This document shows positions 8,652 through 17,394 of a stretch of 64,000 nucleotides of DNA, piece by piece. Position 1 is the first letter of the stretch; each line of letters begins with the position of its first letter. A model generated the notes under the pieces. That model was given only the letters and a program-made list of their open reading frames with translations. It was not told the DNA's origin and made no database searches. This stretch comes from Bacillota bacterium (GTDB lineage: Bacteria > Bacillota > Clostridia > Christensenellales > CAG-138), in assembly GCA_023400985.1 (NCBI GenBank), contig JAEXEN010000007.1:1-64000 (forward strand). Direction: 5' to 3'. The position numbers and the translations under genes are program-made.

Positions 8652-9062
8652 ATGAACAGAGAAGAATTCAAAAAAATACTTCCCCACAGGGAACCTATGC
8701 TGCTCGTGGACGAGGCGGAGCTTTCAGAACCGAATAAGGCGCGCGGCTCGTATACGGTGCGCGGCGACGAATGGTTCCTGGAGGGACATTTCCCGAACAA
8801 CAAGGTGGTGCCGGGGGTCATACTCTGCGAGATCATGGCGCAGATTTCCTCGGTGCTCGTGGCGGACAGGATAAACGGCGCAACGCCGTATTTTACGGGG
8901 CTTGATCGCGTGCGCTTTCGCCAAAAGGTCGTGCCCGGGGATATGCTCTTGGTCGAAAGCGCCCTCGTCAGGGAAAAGCCGCCCTTCTACTTTGCGGAGG
9001 CGAAGGGTATGGTCAACGGCAAGGTGTGCGTGAGCGCGGCGTTTTCCTTTGTGCTCTCTTAG
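8652..9062 (+). CDS. fabZ: 3-hydroxyacyl-ACP dehydratase
   Basis: FabZ dehydrates beta-hydroxyacyl-ACP to enoyl-ACP. The 136-residue hot-dog protein has the N-terminal HREPMLLVD motif, catalytic His46 (EGHFPNN) and Glu60 (GVILCEIMAQ). Its stop codon TAG shares its last base with the first base of a MITE-like element, yet the reading frame is intact. Joining the two TA sites around that element would restore the same TAG stop. Confidence 0.95.
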   Translation: MNREEFKKILPHREPMLLVDEAELSEPNKARGSYTVRGDEWFLEGHFPNNKVVPGVILCEIMAQISSVLVADRINGATPYFTGLDRVRFRQKVVPGDMLLVESALVREKPPFYFAEAKGMVNGKVCVSAAFSFVLS

Positions 9063-9223
9063 GGCGTGTTTGAAAAATGGCAACACACCCACTGGCGGCC
9101 CTTTTTCCGCCATACCGCGTTAAATTTCCTTGAAATATTCGCGATATTCCTGCGGAAATTTGCCTCGTCTGGCGAAAAAATTGCTCGCCATTGGTCGCAT
9201 TTCCACTTTCCGAACACGCCCTA
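9060..9223. mobile_element. MITE-like element between fabZ and accC
   Basis: Inverted terminal repeats lie at 9062-9080 (GGGCGTGTTTGAAAAATGG) and 9203-9221 (reverse complement GGGCGTGTTCGGAAAGTGG). They match at 16 of 19 positions and are flanked by TA on both sides (9060-9061, 9222-9223). The roughly 160-base interior has no gene but has inner hairpins (TGGCGG/CCGCCA; AAATTTCC/GGAAATTT). A TA duplication and no transposase fit a non-autonomous element moved by an IS630- or IS5/IS427-type enzyme. Without it fabZ and accC would be about 18 bases apart. Confidence 0.72.
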
Positions 9224-9242
9224 GCAAAGGATGTGAAGCATT

Positions 9243-10577
9243 TTGTTTTCTAAAATATTGGTTGCAAACCGCGGAGAGATCGCTGTGAGGATCATACGCG
9301 CATGCAAGGAAATGGGTATTTCCACTGTGGCCGTGTTTTCCGAGGCCGACCGCGAGGCGCTGCATGTGAGCCTTGCGGACGAATCCATCTGCATAGGCCC
9401 GCCCATGGCGAAAGACAGCTACCTCAACATGGCGTCGGTGCTGGAGGCGGCTGTGGTTTCGGGATCGGAGGCCATACACCCCGGCTATGGACTTTTAAGC
9501 GAAAACGCACGGTTTGCCGAGCTTTGTTCAGAGTGCGGCATCGCGTTCATAGGTCCCTCGCCCGAGGTTTTATCCTGTATGGGCGATAAAGACGAGGCGC
9601 GGCGCACCATGAAACAGGCGGGCGTGCCCGTGATACCGGGGAGCGGCGTGCTCGCTACGCTTGAAGAGGCGTTCGAGGCGGCAAAAGCCATAGACTACCC
9701 GCTGCTCGTCAAAGCGCGCGCAGGCGGCGGCGGGCGCGGCATACGTCTTGTGGAAAAGAGCGGGGCGCTTGAGCATGCATTTTTGAGCGCGGCAAACGAG
9801 GCGAAAAGCGCCTTTGGCGACGGGGGCGTGTATCTTGAAAAATACCTGGAGCACGTAAAGCACATTGAGATGCAGCTTTTGTGCGACAAGCACGGCAATG
9901 TCGTGACCTTGGGCGAAAGGGAATGCTCCATACAGCGCAAAAACCAAAAGCTCATCGAGGAAAGTCCCTCTCCAGCCGTAAACGAGGCGCTTCGCGCGCG
10001 CATGACCGAGGCTTGCGTGCGCGCCGCAAAGGCCGTGGGCTATGAAAACGCTGGCACCATAGAGTTTTTGCTTGATCAAGACGGCGCTTTTTATTTTATG
10101 GAAATGAATACGCGCCTGCAGGTGGAGCACCCCGTAACGGAAATGGTCACGGGCGTGGACCTTGTAAAGTGGCAAATACGCATCGCTGCGGGGCTCCCCT
10201 TGCAGTTCGCCGATGCGGACGTGAAAATGCGCGGCTGCGCCATAGAATGCCGCATCAACGCCGAAAATCCCACGCTTGATTTTAGACCGAACTGCGGGCG
10301 CGTTACGCTTTTGCATGTGCCCGGCGGGCCGTGGGTACGCCTTGACACGGCGCTCTACCAAGGCTATTTCATACCGCCCTATTACGATTCGATGATCGCC
10401 AAACTCATCGTGTACGCCAAAAACCGCGAGGAGGCCATGCGCAAAATGAAAGCCGCATTGTGCGAACTTGTGATAGAGGGCGTGGAGCACAACGGCGAGC
10501 TGCATCTGGACATTTTGTCCGACGAGGCGTTTCTTTTGGGCGAATATACCACCGATTTTATCTTGAAGAGAGGGTAA
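9243..10577 (+). CDS. accC: Acetyl-CoA carboxylase, biotin carboxylase subunit
   Basis: AccC carboxylates biotin on AccB using ATP and bicarbonate. The 444-residue protein begins at TTG 9243 (MFSKILVANRGEIAVRII), with AAAGGATG upstream. It has the biotin carboxylase N-domain, an ATP-grasp domain with the glycine loop KARAGGGGRGIR (about 157-168) and the metal-binding MEMNTRLQVEHPVTE motif (about 287-301), then a C-terminal domain. Length is normal. It lies downstream of the MITE-like insertion but keeps its ribosome binding site. Confidence 0.96.
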   Translation: MFSKILVANRGEIAVRIIRACKEMGISTVAVFSEADREALHVSLADESICIGPPMAKDSYLNMASVLEAAVVSGSEAIHPGYGLLSENARFAELCSECGIAFIGPSPEVLSCMGDKDEARRTMKQAGVPVIPGSGVLATLEEAFEAAKAIDYPLLVKARAGGGGRGIRLVEKSGALEHAFLSAANEAKSAFGDGGVYLEKYLEHVKHIEMQLLCDKHGNVVTLGERECSIQRKNQKLIEESPSPAVNEALRARMTEACVRAAKAVGYENAGTIEFLLDQDGAFYFMEMNTRLQVEHPVTEMVTGVDLVKWQIRIAAGLPLQFADADVKMRGCAIECRINAENPTLDFRPNCGRVTLLHVPGGPWVRLDTALYQGYFIPPYYDSMIAKLIVYAKNREEAMRKMKAALCELVIEGVEHNGELHLDILSDEAFLLGEYTTDFILKRG

Positions 10578-10580
10578 AGC

Positions 10581-11459
10581 ATGCTTGGGAAAGGCATTTT
10601 TAAAAAGCCGAGAGTCGATTTGGAGGGCGAGGTTTTTGAAAGCAGCGCAAAAAAAAACCAAAAGCCTGCCGTGCCCGATGCGCTCTGCCTGAAATGCCAC
10701 GCCTGCAAGGCCGTGTTGTTTTTGGAGGAATTAAAGGAGAACGATTCCCTCTGCCCGCGCTGCGGCGCGTATTTTCGGATGAGCGCGCGTGGGCGGCTTA
10801 AAAGCGTTTGTGACGAGGGTTCCTTTACGGAGCTTTTTGCTGCGGTGGCCTCGAGCGATCCTTTAAGCTTCCCCGGGTACGGGGAAAAGCTGAAAAAGGC
10901 GCGTGAAAAAAGCGGCGAGTCCGAGGCCGTGGTATGCGGCATGGCGCGCGTAGGCGGCGTAAGCTGCACTTTGTTTGCTATGGAACCGGATTTTATGCTG
11001 GGCAGTATGGGTACGGCTTTAGGGGAAAAGGTGACTTTGCTTTTTGAGGAGGCGACTCGCCTCAAGCTGCCCGTTATCGGCTTTACCGTGTCCGGCGGCG
11101 CGCGCATGCAGGAGGGCATACTCTCGCTCATGCAAATGGCAAAAACCGGCGGCGCCGTTAAGATGCACAGCGACGCGGGCCTACTTTACGTATGCGTGCT
11201 CACCGACCCCACGACGGGAGGCGTAACGGCAAGCTTCGCCATGCAGGGGGATATTTTACTGGCCGAGCCGAAAGCGCTCATAGGCTTTGCGGGGCCGCGC
11301 GTCATTGAGCAGACCATGCGCCAAAAGCTGCCCGATCGCTTTCAAAGCGCGGAATTTTTGCTGGAGCGGGGCTTTTTGGACGCCATCGTGGAGCGCAAGG
11401 CTATGAAGCGCACGCTTGAAACGCTTTTGAAGCTCCACCAAAAGGAGGCGGCCGTATGA
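10581..11459 (+). CDS. accD: Acetyl-CoA carboxylase carboxyltransferase beta subunit
   Basis: AccD forms the carboxyltransferase with AccA and moves the carboxyl group from biotin to acetyl-CoA. The 292-residue protein has the N-terminal zinc ribbon with Cys39, Cys42, Cys58 and Cys61, then the crotonase-type core with SGGARMQEG and LTDPTTGGVTASFA. It starts three bases after accC and its stop overlaps the accA start. Confidence 0.96.
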   Translation: MLGKGIFKKPRVDLEGEVFESSAKKNQKPAVPDALCLKCHACKAVLFLEELKENDSLCPRCGAYFRMSARGRLKSVCDEGSFTELFAAVASSDPLSFPGYGEKLKKAREKSGESEAVVCGMARVGGVSCTLFAMEPDFMLGSMGTALGEKVTLLFEEATRLKLPVIGFTVSGGARMQEGILSLMQMAKTGGAVKMHSDAGLLYVCVLTDPTTGGVTASFAMQGDILLAEPKALIGFAGPRVIEQTMRQKLPDRFQSAEFLLERGFLDAIVERKAMKRTLETLLKLHQKEAAV

Positions 11460-12238
11460 GCGCCATCGAAACGGTAAAGGCCGCGCGCGCGAACGGGAGG
11501 CCGACCGGCGTGGATTTTATCAAAAACATTTTCGAAGATTTTTTTGAGCTGCACGGCGACCGGCGCTTTGGCGACGATAAGGCTGTAATCTCCGGCGTTG
11601 CAAGGCTTAACGGCATGCCCGTCACCGTAGTGGTGCTTGAAAGAGGGCATTCTACCAAGGAAAAGGTGGAAAGGAACTTCGGCTCGGCGCATCCCGAAGG
11701 GTATCGCAAGGTGCTCAGGCAGCTTAAGCTTGCCGAAAAATTCTGCCGTCCCGCGATATTGTTTGTAGACACGGCGGGCGCATATTGCGGCGTGGGCGCG
11801 GAGGAGCGCGGACAGGGACAGGCCATCGCCGAAAACCTCATGGAGCTTATGTGGCTCAAAACGCCCGTCATCTCCGTGCTCGTGGGCGAAGGGGGCAGCG
11901 GCGGCGCGCTTGCGCTGGCCGTGGCCGACGAGGTTTGGATGCTTAAAAACGCGGTGTACTCCGTGATTTCACCCGAGGGCTGCGCCAGCATCCTCTGGAA
12001 GGATGTTTCAAAAACGGCCGAGGCCGCCGAAAGTTTAAAGCTGACCGCAGACGATCTACTTGCGCTCGGGGTGGTGGAAAGGGTTTTTACAGAGGCGGAG
12101 GGGGACTTTATCTCCCTGTACGCGCAGCTTAAGGACGAATTGTATAAGACCGTTCAAAACCTTTCTGGCGTCGACAAAACGCTGCTCACACAGCGGCGCT
12201 ACGAACGATTTAGAAGATTCGGGGTGGAAAAAGCATGA
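11456..12238 (+). CDS. accA: Acetyl-CoA carboxylase carboxyltransferase alpha subunit
   Basis: AccA is the partner of AccD in carboxyltransfer. The 260-residue protein lacks the long N- and C-terminal extensions of the E. coli subunit, as is common in Firmicutes. It has the family core with FGSAHPEGYRKV, DTAGAYCGVGAEERGQ, GEGGSGGALALAVAD and SPEGCASILW. The start overlaps accD and the stop overlaps degV (ATGA), so the whole carboxylase set is translationally linked. Confidence 0.95.
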   Translation: MSAIETVKAARANGRPTGVDFIKNIFEDFFELHGDRRFGDDKAVISGVARLNGMPVTVVVLERGHSTKEKVERNFGSAHPEGYRKVLRQLKLAEKFCRPAILFVDTAGAYCGVGAEERGQGQAIAENLMELMWLKTPVISVLVGEGGSGGALALAVADEVWMLKNAVYSVISPEGCASILWKDVSKTAEAAESLKLTADDLLALGVVERVFTEAEGDFISLYAQLKDELYKTVQNLSGVDKTLLTQRRYERFRRFGVEKA

Positions 12239-13062
12239 TCGCCATCGTAACGGACAGCACCGTTTGTATTCCAAAGCGCGAGGCCGAGGCGCTCGGGTTA
12301 CAAATCGTGCAAAACACCTACAGTGTGAACGGGCGTACGTACAGCGAGGGGTACAGCGAGGAAAACAGCGGCTTTGAGCAGCGCGTTCTTTTGCCGAAGG
12401 GAGATTGTAAAACGTCGCAAGCTTCGGTTTTTGCGTTTGCCGCCGTGTTTGAGGCGCTTACGGAGGAAGGCTTTGAGGTGCTTTGCCTCGTGCTTTCCTC
12501 AAGGCTCAGCGGCGCGCACAGCAGCGCAAAAATTGCCGCACGCGAGGTGGCGCCTGAAAAAATCGCCGTGGTAGATTCACTCACCACGGCGGGCGGGCTT
12601 CTGCTTTTGGCAAAAGCCGCGCGTTCTCTTATTGACGGCGGGCTTTCCTTACGCCAAACGGAGGAAAGGCTTTTAAATCTGCGTGCGCGCATAGGCATTG
12701 TTTTTTCGGTAGACGATATGACGGCGCTAAGAAAAAGCGGCAGGCTCGGGCTTGTACCGCAGTCTATAAGCACGGTGCTCAACTTGCGCCCCATACTCCT
12801 TTTTTCAAACGGAACGGTGGTGGCGCGTTCCATTGCAAGGGGTGCTGCGGGGCGCGTGCGAGCGCTTACGGAAAGCATACCCGGCGAGGCGAAGGAGATC
12901 ATCATACACCACATGGGCGACGCAGCCGGCACCGAGCCGCTGTTAAACGCCGTAAAAAAGCGCTTCCCCGCCATAAGCCCGGCTCTATATGGGCTCGGGC
13001 CCGTGCTCGGCGTGCATCTTGGCTCAAACACGCTCGGCGTGGCGTGGCTGCGCGGGGAATAG
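12235..13062 (+). CDS. DegV family fatty-acid-binding protein (FakB-like)
   Basis: The 275-residue protein starts with the DegV signature IVTDSTVCIP. It holds the later family motifs VLSSRLSGAHSSA and VDDMTALRKSGRL. DegV proteins bind a fatty acid in a closed pocket, and FakB members present it to the kinase FakA for use in phospholipids. Its start overlaps the accA stop, so it is the last gene of the fab/acc operon. A role in fatty acid scavenging or sensing fits. No FakA partner gene is visible in the window. Confidence 0.88.
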   Translation: MIAIVTDSTVCIPKREAEALGLQIVQNTYSVNGRTYSEGYSEENSGFEQRVLLPKGDCKTSQASVFAFAAVFEALTEEGFEVLCLVLSSRLSGAHSSAKIAAREVAPEKIAVVDSLTTAGGLLLLAKAARSLIDGGLSLRQTEERLLNLRARIGIVFSVDDMTALRKSGRLGLVPQSISTVLNLRPILLFSNGTVVARSIARGAAGRVRALTESIPGEAKEIIIHHMGDAAGTEPLLNAVKKRFPAISPALYGLGPVLGVHLGSNTLGVAWLRGE

Positions 13063-13150
13063 GAAACGGCGCTGCATTTGTTCTTTATAACGTTTCAATT
13101 GAATCAAAAGGAACTGCCGCGCTTTTTCTTAGTGTGACAGCGCCTTTTTG

Positions 13151-13190
13151 CTTTACCCAAATTTTACGTTCCTCCTCTTTTTCATTTTAC
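13151..13190 (+). promoter_or_regulatory. Possible PhoP-binding repeats before pstS
   Basis: CTTTAC (13151-13156) and TTTTAC (13162-13167) form a direct repeat with an 11-base period. A third TTTTAC lies at 13185-13190, about two periods on. Firmicute Pho boxes are TT(A/T)ACA-like direct repeats spaced 11 bases. The next candidate -10 is TATCCT at 13201-13206. The call is pattern-based only, supported by the pst-phoPR context. Confidence 0.45.
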
Positions 13191-13247
13191 ATGTGGAATT
13201 TATCCTAAAAGCGTGGAAAATATGAAAAAAGGAAAGAGGAAAAACAC

Positions 13248-14201
13248 ATGAAGAAGCTTATGACCATTGCCATTGCGGCGCTTATGACGCTCTCACTCGT
13301 CGCTTGCTCCGCTCAGGCCCCTGAGAATTCCGACACGCCCTCTACCCAGGCGCCCTCTACCCAAGCGCCCGTTTCGACCGAAGCTGCAGAGACCGCTCCG
13401 CAGAGCAGTTTTGACGCAACGAATGATATCCATATCGTTTCCCGCGAGGAAGGCAGCGGCACGCGCGGCGCGTTCATCGAGTTGTTTGGCGTAGAGCAAA
13501 AGGACGCAAACGGCGAAAAGGTGGACTATACCACCGAGGAAGCTGCCATCACTAACAGCACGAACGTCATGCTCACCACCGTTGCGGGCGATGATTATGC
13601 CATCGGCTACATTTCGCTCGGTTCCCTGAACGATACCGTGAAGGCGCTTGAGATCGACGGCGCGGCGGCCTCGGTAGAAAACATCAAGTCCGGTACCTAC
13701 AAGATCTCCCGTCCGTTCAACATCGCCACCAAGGGCGACGTGAGCGAAGCGGCGCAGGATTTCGTCAACTATATCTTAAGCGCGGAGGGCCAGGCGGTCG
13801 TATCCGCGAACGGCTACATCGCGCTCGATAACGCCCCCGCGTTTGCCGGCGGCAGTGCAAGCGGCAAGGTCGTGGTTGCGGGTTCGTCTTCCGTGAGCCC
13901 TCTCATGGAAAAACTCATAGAGGCCTATAAAGCCGTGAACCCCAATGTGAGCATAGAATTACAGACCAGCGATTCTACCACCGGCATGACCTCGACCATC
14001 GACGGCATCTGCGATATCGGCATGGCCTCCCGCGCACTTAAGGACAGCGAACTTGAAGCGGGTCTGAATGCCGCCACCATCTGCACCGATGGCATCGCGG
14101 TGATCGTGAACCTCAACAATCCCGCTGCGGGCCTCACCGCCGAACAGGTGAAGACGATCTATGTTGGCGAAGTCCTCACTTGGGATGAGCTTGAAGGCTA
14201 A
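13248..14201 (+). CDS. pstS: Phosphate ABC transporter substrate-binding lipoprotein, circularly permuted
   Basis: PstS captures phosphate outside the membrane for PstCAB. The 317-residue protein has a lipoprotein signal peptide (LSLVAC, Cys20), a Ser/Thr/Pro-rich linker (21-55) and two PstS halves in reverse order. Residues 60-200 hold SREEGSGTRGAF and the following lobe, which normally form the C-terminal half. Residues 206-317 hold GSSSVSPLMEKL through VLTWDELEG, normally the N-terminal half. Nothing is missing from the phosphate-binding loops, so it is probably functional. An RBS GAGG precedes the ATG. It heads the pst-pho operon. Confidence 0.9.
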   Translation: MKKLMTIAIAALMTLSLVACSAQAPENSDTPSTQAPSTQAPVSTEAAETAPQSSFDATNDIHIVSREEGSGTRGAFIELFGVEQKDANGEKVDYTTEEAAITNSTNVMLTTVAGDDYAIGYISLGSLNDTVKALEIDGAAASVENIKSGTYKISRPFNIATKGDVSEAAQDFVNYILSAEGQAVVSANGYIALDNAPAFAGGSASGKVVVAGSSSVSPLMEKLIEAYKAVNPNVSIELQTSDSTTGMTSTIDGICDIGMASRALKDSELEAGLNAATICTDGIAVIVNLNNPAAGLTAEQVKTIYVGEVLTWDELEG

Positions 14202-14212
14202 AAAATCCGGTG

Positions 14213-14242
14213 CGGAGCATGCGGTTGATCCCGCATGCTCCG
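14213..14242 (+). promoter_or_regulatory. Intercistronic hairpin between pstS and pstC
   Basis: Perfect 12-bp arms CGGAGCATGCGG / CCGCATGCTCCG surround a 6-base loop just after the pstS stop. There is only a short T stretch afterwards. It probably protects the pstS mRNA or partly ends transcription, giving more PstS than permease. Confidence 0.65.
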
Positions 14243-14270
14243 TTTCAATGTTCAGTATGAAGGAAACGCT

Positions 14271-15119
14271 ATGAAGCATGCAAAAGAGAAAATCATGAAG
14301 CTCGTGTTTGCAGCGGCCGCCAGCGTAAGCTTACTTGCGCTGGCGCTTATCTGCATATTTTTGTTCGCTAACGGCATACCGGCCATCCGCGAGATAGGCT
14401 TATTCGATTTCTTGGGCGGGCAGAAATGGAAGCCGACCAACGGCTACTACGGCATTTTCCCCTTCATCCTCGGCAGCATTTATGTAACGGCGGGCGCGCT
14501 CGTTATAGGCGTACCCATCGGCCTCTTGTGCGCGGTATATCTCGCGCGGTTCTGCCCGCCCAAGCTTTATAAGATATTGAAGCCGGCCGTAGAGTTGCTT
14601 GCGGGCATCCCCTCCGTGGTATACGGCTTTTTCGGCCTCGTGGTGCTCGTGCCCTTCATCCGCGACGAGTTTGGCGGCATGGGCACAAGCATGCTTTCAG
14701 CATGCATCCTTTTGGGCGTGATGATACTACCTACCATCATTACCGTGAGCGAAAGCGCTATACGCGCGGTGCCGGAAAGCTATTACGAGGGCGGGCTTGC
14801 CCTGGGCGCGACGCATGAAAGGAGCGTATTCTTCACAACGCTTCCGGCGGCGAAGTCCGGCATACTCGCGGGGGTCATACTCGGCGTGGGGCGCGCCATC
14901 GGCGAGACCATGGCGGTCGTGATGGTGGCGGGCAACCAGCCGCGCATGCCGGCAGGGCTTTTAAAGGGCATACGAACCATGACGTCCAACATCGTGATCG
15001 AAATGGGTTATGCGGCGGATCTGCACCGCGAAGCGCTCATCGCAACGGCCGTGGTGCTGTTCGTGTTCATTCTTATCATCAATTTCCTGTTCTCCGCCCT
15101 GAAGCGGAAAACATTATAA
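14271..15119 (+). CDS. pstC: Phosphate ABC transporter permease PstC
   Basis: PstC is one of the two inner-membrane permeases of the high-affinity phosphate importer. The 282-residue protein has about six membrane segments and the permease loop that contacts PstB (EGGLALGATHERSVFFTTLPAAKSG). ATG 14271 follows AAGGA at 14260-14264 with good spacing; the open frame from 14235 extends upstream into the hairpin region. pstA follows after 13 bases. Confidence 0.94.
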   Translation: MKHAKEKIMKLVFAAAASVSLLALALICIFLFANGIPAIREIGLFDFLGGQKWKPTNGYYGIFPFILGSIYVTAGALVIGVPIGLLCAVYLARFCPPKLYKILKPAVELLAGIPSVVYGFFGLVVLVPFIRDEFGGMGTSMLSACILLGVMILPTIITVSESAIRAVPESYYEGGLALGATHERSVFFTTLPAAKSGILAGVILGVGRAIGETMAVVMVAGNQPRMPAGLLKGIRTMTSNIVIEMGYAADLHREALIATAVVLFVFILIINFLFSALKRKTL

Positions 15120-15132
15120 GGGGGGCGGCGTT

Positions 15133-15981
15133 ATGGAGCATAAGGCAAATAAAAAGAAGATCCGCCGCGACCCCCTGTCCGTTGTACTCCGCATAGCGGT
15201 AACGGTCGCTGCGGCCATAACGGGCGGCGCGGTGATCGGCATACTCGGGTATGTGCTCGTCAAGGGCGTGCCCAACTTGACCTGGGATCTTTTTTCATTC
15301 AACTATACGTCCGAAAACGTCTCGCTCATGCCTGCGCTCATCAATACCCTCACGATGACGGTGATATCGCTTCTCATCGCCGCGCCCGTCGGCATATTTT
15401 CCGCCATTTACCTTGCGGAATACTCCAAGCGCGGCAACAAGCTCGTGAAGGTGGTTGCCGTTACGGCGGAGACGCTTTCGGGTATCCCCTCCATCGTATA
15501 CGGGCTTTTCGGACTTCTGTTTTTTGTGAGCGCGCTCAAATGGAGCTATTCGATGCTCGCGGGCGCATTTACGCTCGCTATCATGAATCTGCCGCTCATC
15601 ATGCGCACCACCGAGGAAGCCCTTCGCGCCGTCCCGGACGCCTACCGCGAAGGCAGCTATGGCCTCGGCGCGGGCAAGCTTCGGACGGTATTCAAAGTGG
15701 TGCTGCCCGTGGCGATACCCGGCATACTGGCGGGCATCATTCTGGCGGTGGGCCGCGTGGCAGGAGAGACGGCGGCGCTCATCTACACGTCGGGCACCGT
15801 GGCGCAGATCGCCGGTTCGCTGTTCCAATCCGGCAGAACGCTCTCGGTGCACATGTATGTGCTTTCGAGCGAGGGGTTGCACGTGGAGGAGGCTTACGCC
15901 ACGGCGGTGGTGCTCGTGGTGGTGGTGGCGCTCATCAACCGCCTTTCCGCGTTTGCCGCCAAAAAGATCACCAAGGGATGA
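15133..15981 (+). CDS. pstA: Phosphate ABC transporter permease PstA
   Basis: PstA pairs with PstC to form the phosphate channel. The 282-residue protein has an N-terminal basic segment, about six membrane helices and the coupling loop REGSYGLGAGKLRTVFKVVLP. A GGGGGGCGGCG site lies just upstream of the ATG. pstB starts about 14 bases after the stop. Confidence 0.94.
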   Translation: MEHKANKKKIRRDPLSVVLRIAVTVAAAITGGAVIGILGYVLVKGVPNLTWDLFSFNYTSENVSLMPALINTLTMTVISLLIAAPVGIFSAIYLAEYSKRGNKLVKVVAVTAETLSGIPSIVYGLFGLLFFVSALKWSYSMLAGAFTLAIMNLPLIMRTTEEALRAVPDAYREGSYGLGAGKLRTVFKVVLPVAIPGILAGIILAVGRVAGETAALIYTSGTVAQIAGSLFQSGRTLSVHMYVLSSEGLHVEEAYATAVVLVVVVALINRLSAFAAKKITKG

Positions 15982-15994
15982 GGTATTGACAGGA

Positions 15995-16744
15995 ATGGAA
16001 AAAATGGAAGTACGCGCTCTGGATCTGTACTACGGAAGCTTTCAGGCGCTCAAAAAAGTAAATCTCGCGGTGCCCCAAAACCATATCACCGCGCTCATCG
16101 GCCCCTCGGGTTGCGGTAAGTCCACGCTTTTAAAAACGCTCAACCGCATGAACGACCTCATAGAGGGCTGCCGCACGGAAGGGGAGGTATTGCTCGACGG
16201 AGAGAGCATCTTCAACGGCATGGATGTGAACCTTTTAAGAAAGCGCGTCGGTATGGTGTTTCAAAAACCCAATCCCTTTCCCATGAGCGTATATGACAAC
16301 GTGGCGTTCGGCCCGCGCACACACGGGATCAAGTCCAAGGCAAGGCTTGACGATATCGTGGAGCGTTCGCTTCAAAACGCCGCCATCTTGGGGGAATTGA
16401 AGGACAGGCTCAAAAAGAGTGCTTTAGAGCTTTCGGGCGGGCAGCAGCAAAGGCTTTGCATCGCACGTGCGCTCGCCGTGGAGCCGGAGGTGCTTTTGAT
16501 GGATGAACCCACCTCGGCGCTTGACCCCATCTCCACCTCTAAAATAGAAGAGCTGGCTATGGAGCTCAAAAAGAAATATACTATAATCATCGTGACGCAT
16601 AACATGCAGCAGGCGGCGCGTATATCGGACTATACCGCCTTCTTCCTGCTTGGCGAGCTTGTGGAGCGCGCGAGCACCGAAAAACTTTTTTCCATGCCCG
16701 AGGACAAACGGACCGAGGACTATATAACGGGGAGGTTTGGATGA
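15995..16744 (+). CDS. pstB: Phosphate ABC transporter ATPase PstB
   Basis: PstB powers phosphate import. The 249-residue protein has Walker A GPSGCGKST at about 36-44, the Q-loop FQKPNPFPMS, the signature LSGGQQQRL and Walker B LLMDEPTSALD. ATG 15995 and ATG 16004 are both possible starts; AGGA at 15991-15994 is better spaced for the second. The much longer upstream open frame is a shadow of pstA. The stop overlaps the phoU start. Confidence 0.95.
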   Translation: MEKMEVRALDLYYGSFQALKKVNLAVPQNHITALIGPSGCGKSTLLKTLNRMNDLIEGCRTEGEVLLDGESIFNGMDVNLLRKRVGMVFQKPNPFPMSVYDNVAFGPRTHGIKSKARLDDIVERSLQNAAILGELKDRLKKSALELSGGQQQRLCIARALAVEPEVLLMDEPTSALDPISTSKIEELAMELKKKYTIIIVTHNMQQAARISDYTAFFLLGELVERASTEKLFSMPEDKRTEDYITGRFG

Positions 16745-17394
16745 TGAGAAGCCGTTTTGACGAGCAGCTCGAAGCGCTGCATACGGAGCTTATCGAAATG
16801 GGTGCGCTTTGCGAAAACGCCATCTCTAACGCCGCGCAGGCGCTCTTGGAGGGTGATCTTGCACTCGCGCGGCGCGCGGCGGAATTCGACCATGAGATCG
16901 ACGATAAGGAGCGGAAAATCGAAAGCCTTGCGCTGAAATTGCTGCTGTTCCAGCAACCCGTCGCGCGGGACTTAAGACAGGTCTCCGCCGCGCTCAAAAT
17001 GATCACCGACATGGAGCGCATCGGCGATCAGGCCGCGGATATCGCGGAGATCACGACCTTGGCAAACATCGTGCCCGAGGATACGCTGCATGTGAACGAT
17101 ATGGCACGCGCCACCATCAAAATGGTCACGGAAAGCATCGACGCGTTCGTGCAGGCGGATCTTAAGCTCGCACGCGCGGTGATGGATTACGATGATGTGG
17201 TGGACGATCTTTTCGATCAGGTCAAGAAGGAACTCATCGAGCTCATCGGTAAGCGCCCCGAGCGCGGCGAGTACGCGATTGACCTGCTCATGATCGCCAA
17301 ATACTTCGAGCGCATCGGCGACCATGCCGTGAATATCGCGGAGTGGGTGGAATTTTCCATCACAGGAATTCACAAGGGGGAAAATGCGCTGTGA
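16741..17394 (+). CDS. phoU: Phosphate signalling protein PhoU
   Basis: PhoU links the Pst transporter to the sensor kinase and restrains the phosphate-starvation response when phosphate is plentiful. The 217-residue all-helical protein has the two PhoU repeats, each with the acidic metal-binding pattern (DMERIGDQAADIAE and YFERIGDHAVNIAE). The start overlaps the pstB stop and the stop overlaps the phoP start. Confidence 0.95.
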   Translation: MMRSRFDEQLEALHTELIEMGALCENAISNAAQALLEGDLALARRAAEFDHEIDDKERKIESLALKLLLFQQPVARDLRQVSAALKMITDMERIGDQAADIAEITTLANIVPEDTLHVNDMARATIKMVTESIDAFVQADLKLARAVMDYDDVVDDLFDQVKKELIELIGKRPERGEYAIDLLMIAKYFERIGDHAVNIAEWVEFSITGIHKGENAL

